Under the pieces are notes generated by a model. The model had not been told where the DNA came from and searched no databases. It saw only the letters and a list, made by a program, of their open reading frames with translations. A stretch of 24,056 bases of DNA from MGR-bin208 sp043779285. GTDB taxonomy: Bacteria > Bacteroidota > Bacteroidia > Chitinophagales > Chitinophagaceae. The translations under genes were made by a program, and so were the position numbers. Position 1 is the stretch's first letter; each line of letters begins with the position of its first letter. Positions 6,472 to 14,444 of this stretch are shown here, one piece after another. Where the stretch lies: NCBI GenBank assembly GCA_043779285.1, contig JAYWEL010000137.1, positions 1 through 24,056 on the forward strand. Direction: 5' to 3'.

Positions 6472-7782
6472 ATGCAAACTGCACCCAAAAAAGTCATCAA
6501 TGCATGGGCCATGTTCGACTGGTCTAATTCAGTTTATAATCTTGTTATCACAGCTACCTTCTTTCCAATCTATTTTTTAAACTCCACCACTGCTGCATTT
6601 GGAGAAGATAATGTGCAATTTTTCGGAAGAACATTTGTGAACTCAGCATTATATGACTATGCGCTTGCTGCCGCTTATTTACTGATTGCATTCTTATATC
6701 CGATATTAACATCGATTGCAGATACCAGGGGCCATAAAAAGAAATTCATGCAGTTTTTTTGTTACCTGGGTTCTTTTGCCTGTTGCGGTTTATACTTTTT
6801 TAATGGGTCGAATGTAGAGTATGGAGTCATTTGTTTTATGTTGGCCGCTATGGGTTATGTAGGAAGTCTTGTGTTTTACAATTCATATTTACCAGATATA
6901 GCCGCACCTGAGGACAGGGACCGTATCAGTGCAAGAGGTTATTCATTTGGATATATTGGTAGTGTTATTCTTCAATTAATTGGTTTTGCTCTGGTTTTGA
7001 AAATGGATGACAACAAGCAGCAAGCAATCCTAATCACTTTTTTTCTGGCCGGATTATGGTGGATGGGCTTTGCGCAAATCACATTTAAATATTTACCCGA
7101 ATCTGTGCCAAGTGTGAAAGAGCATAAGAAGAATGTATTTAAAGAAGGCTTTATTGAAATTAAGAAAGTGTATGACCAGGTCAGTCATATGCCGGTTTTA
7201 AAAATATACCTGAGAGCTTTTTTCTTTTACAGTATGGCCGTTCAAACTGTGATGCTGGCAGCAGTAACAGTAGCCAGTAAATTATTAAAACTAAATGAGG
7301 TAAAATTGATTTCCACTATTTTAATCATTCAAATAGTGGCAGTTTTAGGTGCATGGGGCTTATCAAGATTGTCGATGAAATTCGGAAATTTCAATGCACT
7401 TATTACGGCGATTTTTATTTGGATGGGGATTTGTGTAGGAGCTTATTATACCGCTGTGATTGTAGAGAATGGACAAAGTGGTGAGAACCTTTTTTATGGA
7501 ATTGCTGTAGCGGTTGGTTTGGTCATGGGTGGCATACAATCACTTAGCCGGTCTACTTACGCAAAACTGATGCCGGAAACCAAAGACACTTCTTCCTTTT
7601 TCAGTTATTACGATTTTACCGAAAAAATTGCCATCGTACTTGGTCTGATAACCTTTGGATTGTTGGAAGAATTAACTGGAAGTATGAAAAATTCTATTCT
7701 TTCATTAATTGTTTTCTTTGCCATAGGTTTGATGATGCTATATGCTGCAAGGGCAAAACAAAAAAAGTTTTCAGTTACATAA
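6472..7782 (+). CDS. UMF1-type MFS transporter
   Basis: The 436-residue protein has about 12 hydrophobic helices. Its N-terminus contains AWAMFDWSNSVYN (11-23), the signature of the UMF1 group of the major facilitator superfamily, related to the yeast vacuolar Atg22 family. A charged loop near the middle (about 208-225) divides two six-helix halves, and MGGIQSLSRSTYAKLMP near 346-362 is another conserved family segment. The substrate is unknown; Atg22-like proteins have been linked to amino-acid efflux, but that cannot be transferred here with confidence. The next gene starts 8 nt after its stop, so the two are probably co-transcribed. Confidence 0.9.
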   Translation: MQTAPKKVINAWAMFDWSNSVYNLVITATFFPIYFLNSTTAAFGEDNVQFFGRTFVNSALYDYALAAAYLLIAFLYPILTSIADTRGHKKKFMQFFCYLGSFACCGLYFFNGSNVEYGVICFMLAAMGYVGSLVFYNSYLPDIAAPEDRDRISARGYSFGYIGSVILQLIGFALVLKMDDNKQQAILITFFLAGLWWMGFAQITFKYLPESVPSVKEHKKNVFKEGFIEIKKVYDQVSHMPVLKIYLRAFFFYSMAVQTVMLAAVTVASKLLKLNEVKLISTILIIQIVAVLGAWGLSRLSMKFGNFNALITAIFIWMGICVGAYYTAVIVENGQSGENLFYGIAVAVGLVMGGIQSLSRSTYAKLMPETKDTSSFFSYYDFTEKIAIVLGLITFGLLEELTGSMKNSILSLIVFFAIGLMMLYAARAKQKKFSVT

Positions 7783-7790
7783 ATTGCATA

Positions 7791-8651
7791 ATGAAATTAT
7801 ACTCTATAGATACCGGTTTTTTTAAGTTAGACGGCGGAGCCATGTTTGGTGTGGTGCCAAAAAGTATGTGGAATAAAATAAATCCGGCAGATGAAAACAA
7901 TTTGTGTGACTGGGCTTTGCGTTGTTTGCTAATTGAAGATGGCAACAGATTAATTCTTATTGATAATGGTATTGGTGACAAACAAAGCGAACATTTTTTC
8001 AGGCATTATTTTTTACATGGTCATGCTACGCTTGATTCTTCATTGGCAAAATATGGATTTACAAAAAATGACATTACCGATGTAATTCTGACTCATTTAC
8101 ATTTCGATCATTGTGGTGGATCGATTGTAAAAGAAGGTGATAAACTGGTTCCTGCATTCAAAAATGCAAGCTATTGGAGCAATGAAAAACATTGGGACTG
8201 GGCCGTTTTTCCGAATGCAAGGGAAAAGGCTTCTTTCCTAAAAGAAAATATTTTACCTATTCAGGAAAGCGGTCAATTAAAATTTATTGACGATGGAAAA
8301 TTAATTGATGGCCGATTGGGACAAACTGATTTTGCAGAAAATATTTCGATTCGATTTACGAATGGGCATACCGAAAGCATGATGCTCCCTCAGATAAATT
8401 ATAAAGGAAGAACTATCGTGTACATGGCCGACCTACTTCCATCTCAAGGGCATATACCCATTCCATTTATCATGGCATATGACATGTTTCCATTGACTAC
8501 TTTAAATGAAAAACAATCCTTTTTAAAAGAAGCTGTTGAAAATAATTATACCCTTTTTTTTGAACATGATGCACATTATGAATGTTGCAACTTGCAGCAT
8601 ACAGAAAAAGGTATTCGTCCAAAAGAGTTTTTTAAATTAGACGAGATTTGA
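7791..8651 (+). CDS. Metallo-beta-lactamase-fold hydrolase
   Basis: This 286-residue cytoplasmic protein has no signal peptide. It carries a complete dinuclear zinc site of the superfamily: THLHFDHCGG (101-110, HxHxDH), H193 in NGHTES, D214 in YMADLLPS and H259 near the C-terminus (FFEHDAH). The N-terminal YSIDTGFFKLDGGAMFG and the length resemble lactonase/quorum-quenching-like and general MBL-fold hydrolases, so esterase or lactonase activity is possible. The substrate cannot be read from sequence. It follows the MFS gene by 8 nt, probably in one operon, and converges on the DUF3108 gene with only 5 nt between stop codons. Confidence 0.88.
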   Translation: MKLYSIDTGFFKLDGGAMFGVVPKSMWNKINPADENNLCDWALRCLLIEDGNRLILIDNGIGDKQSEHFFRHYFLHGHATLDSSLAKYGFTKNDITDVILTHLHFDHCGGSIVKEGDKLVPAFKNASYWSNEKHWDWAVFPNAREKASFLKENILPIQESGQLKFIDDGKLIDGRLGQTDFAENISIRFTNGHTESMMLPQINYKGRTIVYMADLLPSQGHIPIPFIMAYDMFPLTTLNEKQSFLKEAVENNYTLFFEHDAHYECCNLQHTEKGIRPKEFFKLDEI

Positions 8652-8656
8652 TTTTT

Positions 8657-9463
8657 TTATTGCAGTTTAATCAATGAGATTAATGGGTATCTTAAATTCC
8701 TGTAACTCATCATATCGGCCTTGATGCTACCAACAACGATGGGGCTTTCAATACGTACCGGTACCCGGTTTGCATCATCAGAAACCCAAACAACCATATT
8801 TTCACCCCCCTCGAAAATGGTGCCCTTTACCAATAGTGGTTTGAATTTAAGTGTGTTGAATTTTCCGTATTTTGTTTTGATGACTTCCTTTCCAAGATAT
8901 CGGATATACATATCATACACTTCATTATCCAAAAACATTTTGAATGGAATTTTATCTCCTACTTTATATTTTTTGTAATCGATATTACGGATATAGTAAA
9001 TGGCACTTAAAACATCCTGCACACAATCTGGCACTTTAAAAGTGCCTTCGGTGCTGATGGCCGTATTTGTTTCGTGGTTAAAACTAATATTCTCATATTT
9101 TTTAAAACCACCTTCCTGAATATCCCGTACAAATTTCAAGGGCCTGAAAGTAGCCGTATCAATATATGATTCGTATCTGTCCCTTACCCGATATATCCAA
9201 TCATACGATGACAGTGTTGTACCTACTCCAACAACATGATACACCGGGCGGTTATTAATTTTTTCCAGCGATGTAGAAAATGTAGTAACTCCTGCATTAA
9301 CATACATTCCAACTACCGAATAAAATATTGAATAACTAATTTGTTCCCCATCTGCAATGGTAGTGTTTCTAATTTCACAATAATGGTTCTCCGGCATTAC
9401 TGTTTTAAAAGAAAAAAGTAAACAAGTAAACGTCAATAAAAAAGTATAGTTAAATCTTCTCAT
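8657..9463 (-). CDS. DUF3108 periplasmic/outer-membrane protein
   Basis: The 268-residue protein begins with a Sec-type signal (MRRFNYTF followed by a hydrophobic stretch to about 23). It has the pattern of DUF3108: GEQISYSIFYSVVGMYVNAG, a middle RVRDRYESYIDTATFRPLKF, then ISTEGTFKVPDCVQDVLSAIYYIR and a C-terminal VWVSDDANRVPVRIES near 226-241. DUF3108 proteins are exported, beta-rich and of unknown function. They resemble lipid-binding lipocalin or LolA-type folds, so envelope work is plausible. The start overlaps the end of the upstream membrane protein by 14 nt, so the two are translated from one message. Confidence 0.85.
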   Translation of the reverse strand: MRRFNYTFLLTFTCLLFSFKTVMPENHYCEIRNTTIADGEQISYSIFYSVVGMYVNAGVTTFSTSLEKINNRPVYHVVGVGTTLSSYDWIYRVRDRYESYIDTATFRPLKFVRDIQEGGFKKYENISFNHETNTAISTEGTFKVPDCVQDVLSAIYYIRNIDYKKYKVGDKIPFKMFLDNEVYDMYIRYLGKEVIKTKYGKFNTLKFKPLLVKGTIFEGGENMVVWVSDDANRVPVRIESPIVVGSIKADMMSYRNLRYPLISLIKLQ

Positions 9464-10454
9464 TTTTATTTTTCAAAATTTTAATCCCCCAAATAAAAAT
9501 TGTTCCTAAAATGGATGGGATAACCAGATTAATAAACCAAATACCGGCTGTTGTAAATCCAATGCCAAGCGTATTTGCGCTAAATAGTCCTAACAATTTT
9601 AAACTGACTTCTCCCCGAAGCCCCAGATCTATGAGGGCAATGGTTGGAATAGATGCTAAAACTAAAAATATCACACACAATACCCAAAAACCCTGCCACC
9701 AACCTATTTCAACATTAAACAATTGCATGAGTAAATAATATTGTAAACAAAAAACTAAAAACCGTATTAATGATAATGACAATATTTGTAGAAGTAAGGT
9801 TGCAGTTAACGCTTCTAATGATTCGATAAGGTATGTATATTTATGGCTACCTGGTAGTTTATTGACCAACTTTGTAAGCCATGATAGGTTGAAATAAAAA
9901 ACTGTTAAAATAATCAACACCATAAAAGTGCCATACAATGAAATATTTATCCAGAACGAAGTTCCATTAGCATTCAAATCACTTGCATTTAATTCGGGTA
10001 TTAAAATCAATAGGCCGATACAACCCATCAACAATGTAATGATTAGCTGACTGATACTACCAACTATAGTGAGTGAAATTGCTTTCAATCTTTTGCCTTC
10101 ATCCATATAAAGTACCCGTCCAAAATATTCACCTATTCTGTTTGGTGTACTAATAGAAAAAGAAACGCCTGTTGTTATAGCCTTTAATGCCTTCCAAAAA
10201 CTGATTTCCTGAATAAGTTGAATTAATAATTTCCACTTGATGGTTTCTATGGTCCAGTTCAACAGCATCAATAATACAACCAGCAAAAGTAAAATGACCT
10301 TATCGCCGGATAAATTTTGTTTAATATGCAGCCAGGATTGTTCCAGGTTGGGTTGATTCCTGATTTGATTATATACAGAAACAGATAACCAGATAAACAA
10401 CACAGGTGCAAGGAAGAAGTTGAGAAAGATTTTGATATTTTTGTTCAGTACCAT
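9450..10454 (-). CDS. Flippase-like integral membrane protein (LPG synthase TM-domain/UPF0104 type)
   Basis: With the start chosen at 10454 (MVLNKNIKIF), the protein has 334 residues and about eight transmembrane helices. The segment ISTPNRIGEYFGR (101-113) corresponds to the TPxRxGEY signature of the lysylphosphatidylglycerol synthase TM-region family. That family also includes YbhN-type proteins thought to move or bind lipids. No soluble transferase domain is attached, so lysyl transfer is unlikely. A longer frame reaches 10511 but would add polar residues and run into ruvC. The chosen ATG lies one base from the ruvC ATG on the other strand. The DUF3108 gene follows with a 14-nt overlap. 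Confidence 0.82.
   Translation of the reverse strand: MVLNKNIKIFLNFFLAPVLFIWLSVSVYNQIRNQPNLEQSWLHIKQNLSGDKVILLLLVVLLMLLNWTIETIKWKLLIQLIQEISFWKALKAITTGVSFSISTPNRIGEYFGRVLYMDEGKRLKAISLTIVGSISQLIITLLMGCIGLLILIPELNASDLNANGTSFWINISLYGTFMVLIILTVFYFNLSWLTKLVNKLPGSHKYTYLIESLEALTATLLLQILSLSLIRFLVFCLQYYLLMQLFNVEIGWWQGFWVLCVIFLVLASIPTIALIDLGLRGEVSLKLLGLFSANTLGIGFTTAGIWFINLVIPSILGTIFIWGIKILKNKNEKI
10436..10443 (+). promoter_or_regulatory. Possible -7 box of ruvC
   Basis: TATTTTTG matches TAnnTTTG and ends 12 nt before the ruvC ATG, inside the oppositely oriented flippase gene. No good -33 element stands at normal spacing; the nearest TTG is 13 nt away. If used, it supports the ruvC start at 10456 over the upstream ATG at 10420. 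Confidence 0.3.
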
Positions 10455-10455
10455 T

Positions 10456-11058
10456 ATGGCTATAAAAATACAGTCCGTCGGACAAATCGATTCAAAAATA
10501 ATTCTGGGCATAGATCCGGGAACTTTGGTTATGGGTTATGCCATCCTGGAAGTGAAGGGGAATAATTTACGACTAATAGAAATGAATGTGCTAAAACTAA
10601 GTTCAAAAATAGAACATTTTGAACGGCTTAAAATTATTCACAATACCGTAGAAAGCCTGATTAATATATATCAACCAAATCATTTTGCCATTGAAGCTCC
10701 TTTCTTTGGCAAGAATGTACAGTCGATGCTAAAACTAGGCAGGGCACAGGGTGTAGCGGTTGCGGCAGCCATGCGGGCCGGGTTGGGTGTGATGGAATAT
10801 TCTCCTAAAAAAGTAAAACAATCGGTTACCGGAAATGGGAATGCCAACAAGGAACAGATATGGCAAATGTTGCGACATATGCTTTCTATAAAAACTGAAA
10901 AGCCTCAATACTACGATGCTACCGATGCTTTGGCAGTAGCCGTTTGTCATCACCTGCAACAAAACGCTGTAACAAATGTTTTGGGTAAAAAAGGAAAAGG
11001 TTGGGAAGATTTTCTGAAAGCAAACCCCGAAAGAGTTAAAAAAAATAATCCTTTATAG
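10456..11058 (+). CDS. ruvC: Holliday junction resolvase RuvC
   Basis: RuvC cuts four-way junctions made in recombination, working with RuvAB. The 200-residue protein has the RNase H-like catalytic set: D20 in LGIDPGT (17-23), E80 in FAIEAPFFGKN, and D154 and D157 in YYDATDALAVAVCHH, equivalent to D7, E66, D138 and D141 of E. coli. The KKVKQSVTGNGNANKEQ region (118-134) is also typical. I chose the ATG at 10456 because 10420 would extend the gene far into the flippase frame with an unrelated hydrophobic N-terminus. The chosen start still leaves about 14 residues before the first beta-strand, slightly more than usual. Its end overlaps the HIT gene by 6 nt, both genes using the bases TTATAG. 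Confidence 0.95.
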   Translation: MAIKIQSVGQIDSKIILGIDPGTLVMGYAILEVKGNNLRLIEMNVLKLSSKIEHFERLKIIHNTVESLINIYQPNHFAIEAPFFGKNVQSMLKLGRAQGVAVAAAMRAGLGVMEYSPKKVKQSVTGNGNANKEQIWQMLRHMLSIKTEKPQYYDATDALAVAVCHHLQQNAVTNVLGKKGKGWEDFLKANPERVKKNNPL

Positions 11059-11442
11059 ATGAGCAAGAACCTTTCGTTGAATTTCTTTCAACTGTACTTC
11101 CGACAATATTAATTTTGGTTGGGTAAAATTCAAATCATTGGATGTGTTGATAGGCACTAAATGCATGTGCGCATGTGGCACTTCAAGACCAATAACCGCT
11201 ATTCCGCAACGATTACAATCAAATGCTTTTTCAATGGCTTTGGCAATAGGTTTGGCAAAAACCAACATTTCGTGTAAAATAGCATCATCCAAATCGAAAA
11301 GTTTATTTACTTCAGTTTTTGGCACTACCAATACATGTCCTTCCCGTAAAGGGAATACATCAAGAAAAGCTAAAAATTTTTCGTTCTCTTGTATTTTATA
11401 TGATGGAATTTCTCCGGCGATAATTTTTGAAAATATTGTCAT
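11053..11442 (-). CDS. HIT family nucleotide hydrolase/transferase
   Basis: With the start at 11442 (MTIFSKIIAGEIPSYKI) the protein has 129 residues, normal for a bacterial HIT protein of the HinT/protein-kinase-C-inhibitor branch. The histidine triad HAHMH is at 90-94 with the characteristic LVP after it, and GHVLVVPK (35-42) is the other conserved strand. These proteins hydrolyse AMP-linked substrates such as adenosine phosphoramidates in the cytoplasm. A frame open to 11505 would add 21 residues of non-conserved sequence, so the internal ATG is preferred. The gene converges on ruvC, sharing 6 nt at the ends. Confidence 0.92.
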   Translation of the reverse strand: MTIFSKIIAGEIPSYKIQENEKFLAFLDVFPLREGHVLVVPKTEVNKLFDLDDAILHEMLVFAKPIAKAIEKAFDCNRCGIAVIGLEVPHAHMHLVPINTSNDLNFTQPKLILSEVQLKEIQRKVLAHL

Positions 11443-11518
11443 GGATTTAAAATATTTTGTTTGGAAATTATTGAAATAATATCTCAGTTTATTTAATAAC
11501 AGCATCGTGACTTAAGTG

Positions 11519-11559
11519 AATGGTGAATGGTCAATGGTGAATATTGACCATTCACCATT
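11519..11559. repeat. 17-bp perfect inverted repeat
   Basis: AATGGTGAATGGTCAAT (11519-11535) pairs without mismatch with 11543-11559; the loop is GGTGAAT. The unit AATGGTGAA/AATGGTCAA also repeats directly inside the arm. It lies between the HIT gene start and the greA terminator, with no T-run. It looks like a dispersed intergenic palindrome rather than a terminator. Confidence 0.65.
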
Positions 11560-11631
11560 GACATAACACTAACTTTTTACTGTAAAACTAATTATTATAT
11601 TTTTTTAGTTTCTTCGTTAAATGCATCCATG

Positions 11632-11652
11632 AAAAACCCGCCATTGGGCGGG
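11632..11652 (-). terminator. Intrinsic terminator of greA
   Basis: On the minus strand CCCGCC, loop CAAT and GGCGGG form a GC-rich 6-bp stem, followed by five T (plus-strand A at 11632-11636). The stem starts 8 nt after the greA stop, as expected for its terminator. Confidence 0.8.
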
Positions 11653-11660
11653 AATCATTT

Positions 11661-12134
11661 TTAAAGACTGATATTTTCTATTTTGAATTGAATGACGCCG
11701 GCAGGTGCTTGTACATCCACTATTTCGCCTACTTTTTTGCCCAATACTCCTTTCCCTATCGGTGAACTGAAAGAAATTTTGCTGAGTTTTAAATCAGCTT
11801 CCGGTTCACTCACAATCTGGTAAGTAAACTGCTTACCGGTTTTAATATTAGTCAATGTAACTTTTGTCATGATAGACACTTTGCTCAAATCAAGAGTTGA
11901 TTCATCCAGAATCCGGGCATTGGCTATCTGTGAATCCAATAATGAAATTTTAGCTTCCAGTAAACCCTGCGCTTCTTTGGCGGCATCATATTCTGCATTT
12001 TCCTTTAAATCGCCTTTTTCCCTAGCTTCTCCTATTGCTTTAGAAGCCGCAGGTCGTTCAACACTCTTTAACCGATGAAGTTGTTTCTTCATCAATTCCA
12101 TTGTCTCTTTGCTCATGTACTGAATTGCACTCAT
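11661..12134 (-). CDS. greA: Transcription elongation factor GreA
   Basis: GreA enters the RNA polymerase secondary channel and stimulates cleavage of backtracked RNA. The 157-residue protein has the N-terminal coiled coil (about 8-75). Its tip sequence AREKGDLKENAEYDAAKEAQG (38-57) carries the two acidic residues D42 and E45, equivalent to D41 and E44 of E. coli. The C-terminal FKBP-like domain ends in SPIGKGVLGKKVGEIVDVQAP. The start at 12134 is set by a strong Shine-Dalgarno GAGGAG 7 nt upstream, rare in Bacteroidota, and by alignment with the family. The frame runs open to 12200 but only through the leader hairpin. A terminator-like hairpin in the leader suggests attenuation. Confidence 0.96.
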   Translation of the reverse strand: MSAIQYMSKETMELMKKQLHRLKSVERPAASKAIGEAREKGDLKENAEYDAAKEAQGLLEAKISLLDSQIANARILDESTLDLSKVSIMTKVTLTNIKTGKQFTYQIVSEPEADLKLSKISFSSPIGKGVLGKKVGEIVDVQAPAGVIQFKIENISL

Positions 12135-12141
12135 ACTATTT

Positions 12142-12147
12142 CTCCTC
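12142..12147 (-). promoter_or_regulatory. Strong Shine-Dalgarno of greA
   Basis: The minus strand reads GAGGAG, then 7 nt, then ATG. Most genes in this window lack such a site, as is usual for Bacteroidota, so it stands out. It fixes the greA start at 12134. Confidence 0.7.
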
Positions 12148-12159
12148 TTTGCTTGTATT

Positions 12160-12197
12160 AAAAAAAATAACAACGCCTCAGCATTACTGAAGCGTTG
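12160..12197 (-). terminator. Terminator-like hairpin in the greA leader (possible attenuator)
   Basis: On the minus strand CAACGCTTCAG, loop TAATG and CTGAGGCGTTG form an 11-bp stem with one G-T pair. It is followed by TTA and eight T. It lies between a consensus promoter and the Shine-Dalgarno, so RNA polymerase would meet it within about 50 nt of starting. It could produce a short leader RNA and limit greA expression. It could also simply end transcription coming from upstream. Confidence 0.65.
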
Positions 12198-12210
12198 CAT
12201 TATTGTATAA

Positions 12211-12244
12211 CAAATATAAAAGCTTTTTTAAGAAAAAAGTCAAA
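12211..12244 (-). promoter_or_regulatory. Probable greA promoter
   Basis: On the minus strand TTTG (plus 12241-12244), 22 nt, then TATATTTG (plus 12211-12218) match the Bacteroidota -33/-7 pattern TTTG and TAnnTTTG. Transcription would start near 12205, about 8 nt before the leader hairpin. Confidence 0.55.
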
Positions 12245-12504
12245 GACTTCATTCTTTGAAATCTCCTCTTGAACATTACAACAAATTAAACCCTTCTTTA
12301 AAGAAGTTCCTGAAATTGAAAAATTGATTAGTTCATGGGTGCTTTAACCTCTACATGACTTAAAAATAATTTTGTTATTTCACTATTACAAACAGTTTTT
12401 TAAGATTGCATCTGAGAATAATCAGTAAGATTGAAATCAGGAATTCAAAAGTAAGTTATTAAATTTTTCTGATATATTAACTCATGATTATTTTTGAGGG
12501 ATAC
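12245..12504. other. Intergenic stretch without a recognised gene
   Basis: Apart from a 14-bp palindrome CTTCTTTAAAGAAG at 12293-12306 I see nothing definite. It separates the dehydrogenase stop from the greA promoter, and I find no clear terminator for the dehydrogenase. Confidence 0.4.
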
Positions 12505-13434
12505 TTATTTATCCAGTTCAAGTTTTTGAACCAACACCTTAGCCATATTTAAAAATGCTTCGTGGCTATAGCCTGCAATATGAGGAGTAATTAATACATC
12601 TGGTCTTTCTAATAACCAGTCCAATTGTTCTTTTTCAGTGGTCGTATAAGAGTCTACATTTTCATTCTCTAAAACATCCAATCCTGCTGCCGATATTTTT
12701 TCTTCTTTCAATGCTTCAATCAAATCTTTTTGATCAATGACTTTTCCTCTGCTCGTATTTAGAATGATCGGTTTTAATGCCAGTGAATTAAAAAATTTCT
12801 TATTTCCCATATGAAACGTATCATCTGTTAAAGGAACATGGAAACTGATAATATTCGAATATTTACAAAGTTGCTCCAAGTTTGATTCATGTACATACCC
12901 ATTCGAAAAATCAACACGAAACTTGTCATAAGCCAATACAGTTATTCCAAATGATTCCAGTAAACCGGCTAATGCTTCTCCGGTATTTCCATAACCAATA
13001 ATACCAACTGTTTTTTCGGAGATTTCTATGCCCCGATTTTCTTCCCGTATCCACTTACCTTCTTTTATCTGTGCATTTGAAAGAGCAATTTTATTTGTCA
13101 GACTTAATAACATTCCCAATGCATGTTCAGCAACAGCATTTCTATTTCCTTCCGGGCTACTGATACATTTTATTCCTTTAGTTTCTGCAAATTCCAAATC
13201 AATCATCTCCATTCCACTACCCAATCGGCCAATCCATTTCAATTGTTTGGCTTTCTTTAATAATTCCTTATCTATATGAATTCGGGTTGTAACAATAAGC
13301 CCAATGCAATCAACAATTTTTTCAGAGAGTTCTGTATAACTAATCTCCGGTTCATAAACAACTTCAAATCCATGCTGACTAAATGAACTGATTAAGTAAC
13401 CATGTACTTTTGCAGTAATAATAACTTTCTTCAT
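12505..13434 (-). CDS. D-2-hydroxyacid dehydrogenase (phosphoglycerate dehydrogenase-like)
   Basis: This 309-residue NAD-dependent oxidoreductase reduces a 2-keto acid or oxidises a D-2-hydroxy acid. The Rossmann motif VGIIGYGNTGEALA (143-156) is followed by D170 as the NAD-ribose acidic residue. The catalytic set is R229 in NTSRGKVID, the Glu in GLDVLENE (256 or 258) and H285 in ITPHIAGYS. N- and C-terminal parts form the substrate domain. There is no ACT or other regulatory domain, so it is not a long SerA. The substrate (3-phosphoglycerate, glyoxylate or another) is open. It follows rsmA by 43 nt on the same strand and may share its message. Confidence 0.88.
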   Translation of the reverse strand: MKKVIITAKVHGYLISSFSQHGFEVVYEPEISYTELSEKIVDCIGLIVTTRIHIDKELLKKAKQLKWIGRLGSGMEMIDLEFAETKGIKCISSPEGNRNAVAEHALGMLLSLTNKIALSNAQIKEGKWIREENRGIEISEKTVGIIGYGNTGEALAGLLESFGITVLAYDKFRVDFSNGYVHESNLEQLCKYSNIISFHVPLTDDTFHMGNKKFFNSLALKPIILNTSRGKVIDQKDLIEALKEEKISAAGLDVLENENVDSYTTTEKEQLDWLLERPDVLITPHIAGYSHEAFLNMAKVLVQKLELDK

Positions 13435-13477
13435 TCTTTTTTTATTTTCAGATCTTCTTCCAAAATTCTTTACTCCA

Positions 13478-14230
13478 TTACATCATCCGGAAAGTTAATG
13501 CTCCAAACTGTTCTACAGAAAGTTGTTCTGCTCTTTTATTAAATAGTTCATCCTTTAATGTCTCCGCATCAAATAATGATTTTACAGCATTCCGCAGTGT
13601 TTTTCTTCTTTGTTGAAATGCTGTTTTCACCAGGTTGAATAACGCTCTTTCCGACTTCATGTTGATATATTTTTCTTTTGGAAGAAGTCTGATAACAACA
13701 CTTTTAACTTTGGGTGGCGGTTTAAAACTTGTCTCACTTACCTCCATCAATAAATCTACATTGAAGAAAGCCTGAGTTAATACGCTGGTAACTCCATAAG
13801 TCTTACTGCCTTCTTTGGCAGCAATCCGCAATGCCACTTCTTTCTGAAACATACCAATCATACATTCCACATTCTCTTTCCAATCAAGCACTTTAAATAA
13901 AATCTGGGTAGAAATATTATATGGGAAATTGCCAATGATGGTAAACTTATCTTCAAACGGTTTCTCTATTTCCAAAATGCTTTGATGAATGATTTTTTCT
14001 TTTAACAGGGGATATTTGCCTAATAAATAACTCACTTTCTCCTCATCCAGCTCACAGGCTTTGAAATCAATATGCTTAATATCTACTAAATATTTTGTCA
14101 ATGCTCCGCCGCCAGGTCCAACTTCTAATAATTGGGAAAATTTGTTTTTCTTCAACTCAGAAACAATATCAAGACAAATAACTTCATCCGTCAGAAAGTG
14201 TTGCCCCAAAGATTTTTTCAACGTATACAT
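13478..14230 (-). CDS. rsmA: 16S rRNA (adenine1518/1519-N6) dimethyltransferase RsmA/KsgA
   Basis: RsmA dimethylates two adjacent adenines in the 3' hairpin of 16S rRNA during late 30S assembly, using S-adenosylmethionine; its loss gives kasugamycin resistance. The 250-residue protein begins with the family start KKSLGQHFLTD (5-15). It has the SAM-binding LEVGPGGGALT (35-45) and the adenine-binding NFPYNIST (101-108), then FKPPPKVKSVVIRL and the C-terminal helical domain with AFQQRRKTLRNAVK. Length is normal. The start must be this ATG because conserved residues begin at position 5. It is divergent from pdxA, whereas the two are in one operon in enterobacteria. Confidence 0.96.
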   Translation of the reverse strand: MYTLKKSLGQHFLTDEVICLDIVSELKKNKFSQLLEVGPGGGALTKYLVDIKHIDFKACELDEEKVSYLLGKYPLLKEKIIHQSILEIEKPFEDKFTIIGNFPYNISTQILFKVLDWKENVECMIGMFQKEVALRIAAKEGSKTYGVTSVLTQAFFNVDLLMEVSETSFKPPPKVKSVVIRLLPKEKYINMKSERALFNLVKTAFQQRRKTLRNAVKSLFDAETLKDELFNKRAEQLSVEQFGALTFRMM

Positions 14231-14444
14231 GCCACAAAAGTAAACGTATTAAGGCTATTTATACATGTTATACTTATTACGATGTAAAAGGAAATTCAAC
14301 CTGAATATTTTGTCGGAATAAGTACAATATGGTTGTTTTTAAGAATTAGCGATGAATGAAGTATTTTTACCTAAGTAAAAATTAATTGACCAGGCATTTT
14401 AGTTTTAAAAAAGAACTAAAACTTCCCGAATTAAAATACAAAGG

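Noticed and set aside
10420..10455. Upstream ATG at 10420 as the ruvC start
   Set aside because: It would add 12 residues not seen in RuvC, place the -7 box inside the gene and overlap the flippase start. The ATG at 10456 fits better.
14235..14242. TACTTTTG box directly upstream of rsmA, suggesting a leaderless mRNA
   Set aside because: It fits the -7 consensus but has no -33 element at normal spacing, and a start site at the ATG itself would be unusual. The evidence is too thin.
14397..14421. 8-bp AT-rich inverted repeat upstream of pdxA
   Set aside because: TTTTAGTT/AACTAAAA is of low complexity and expected by chance; it has neither a GC stem nor a place that suggests function.
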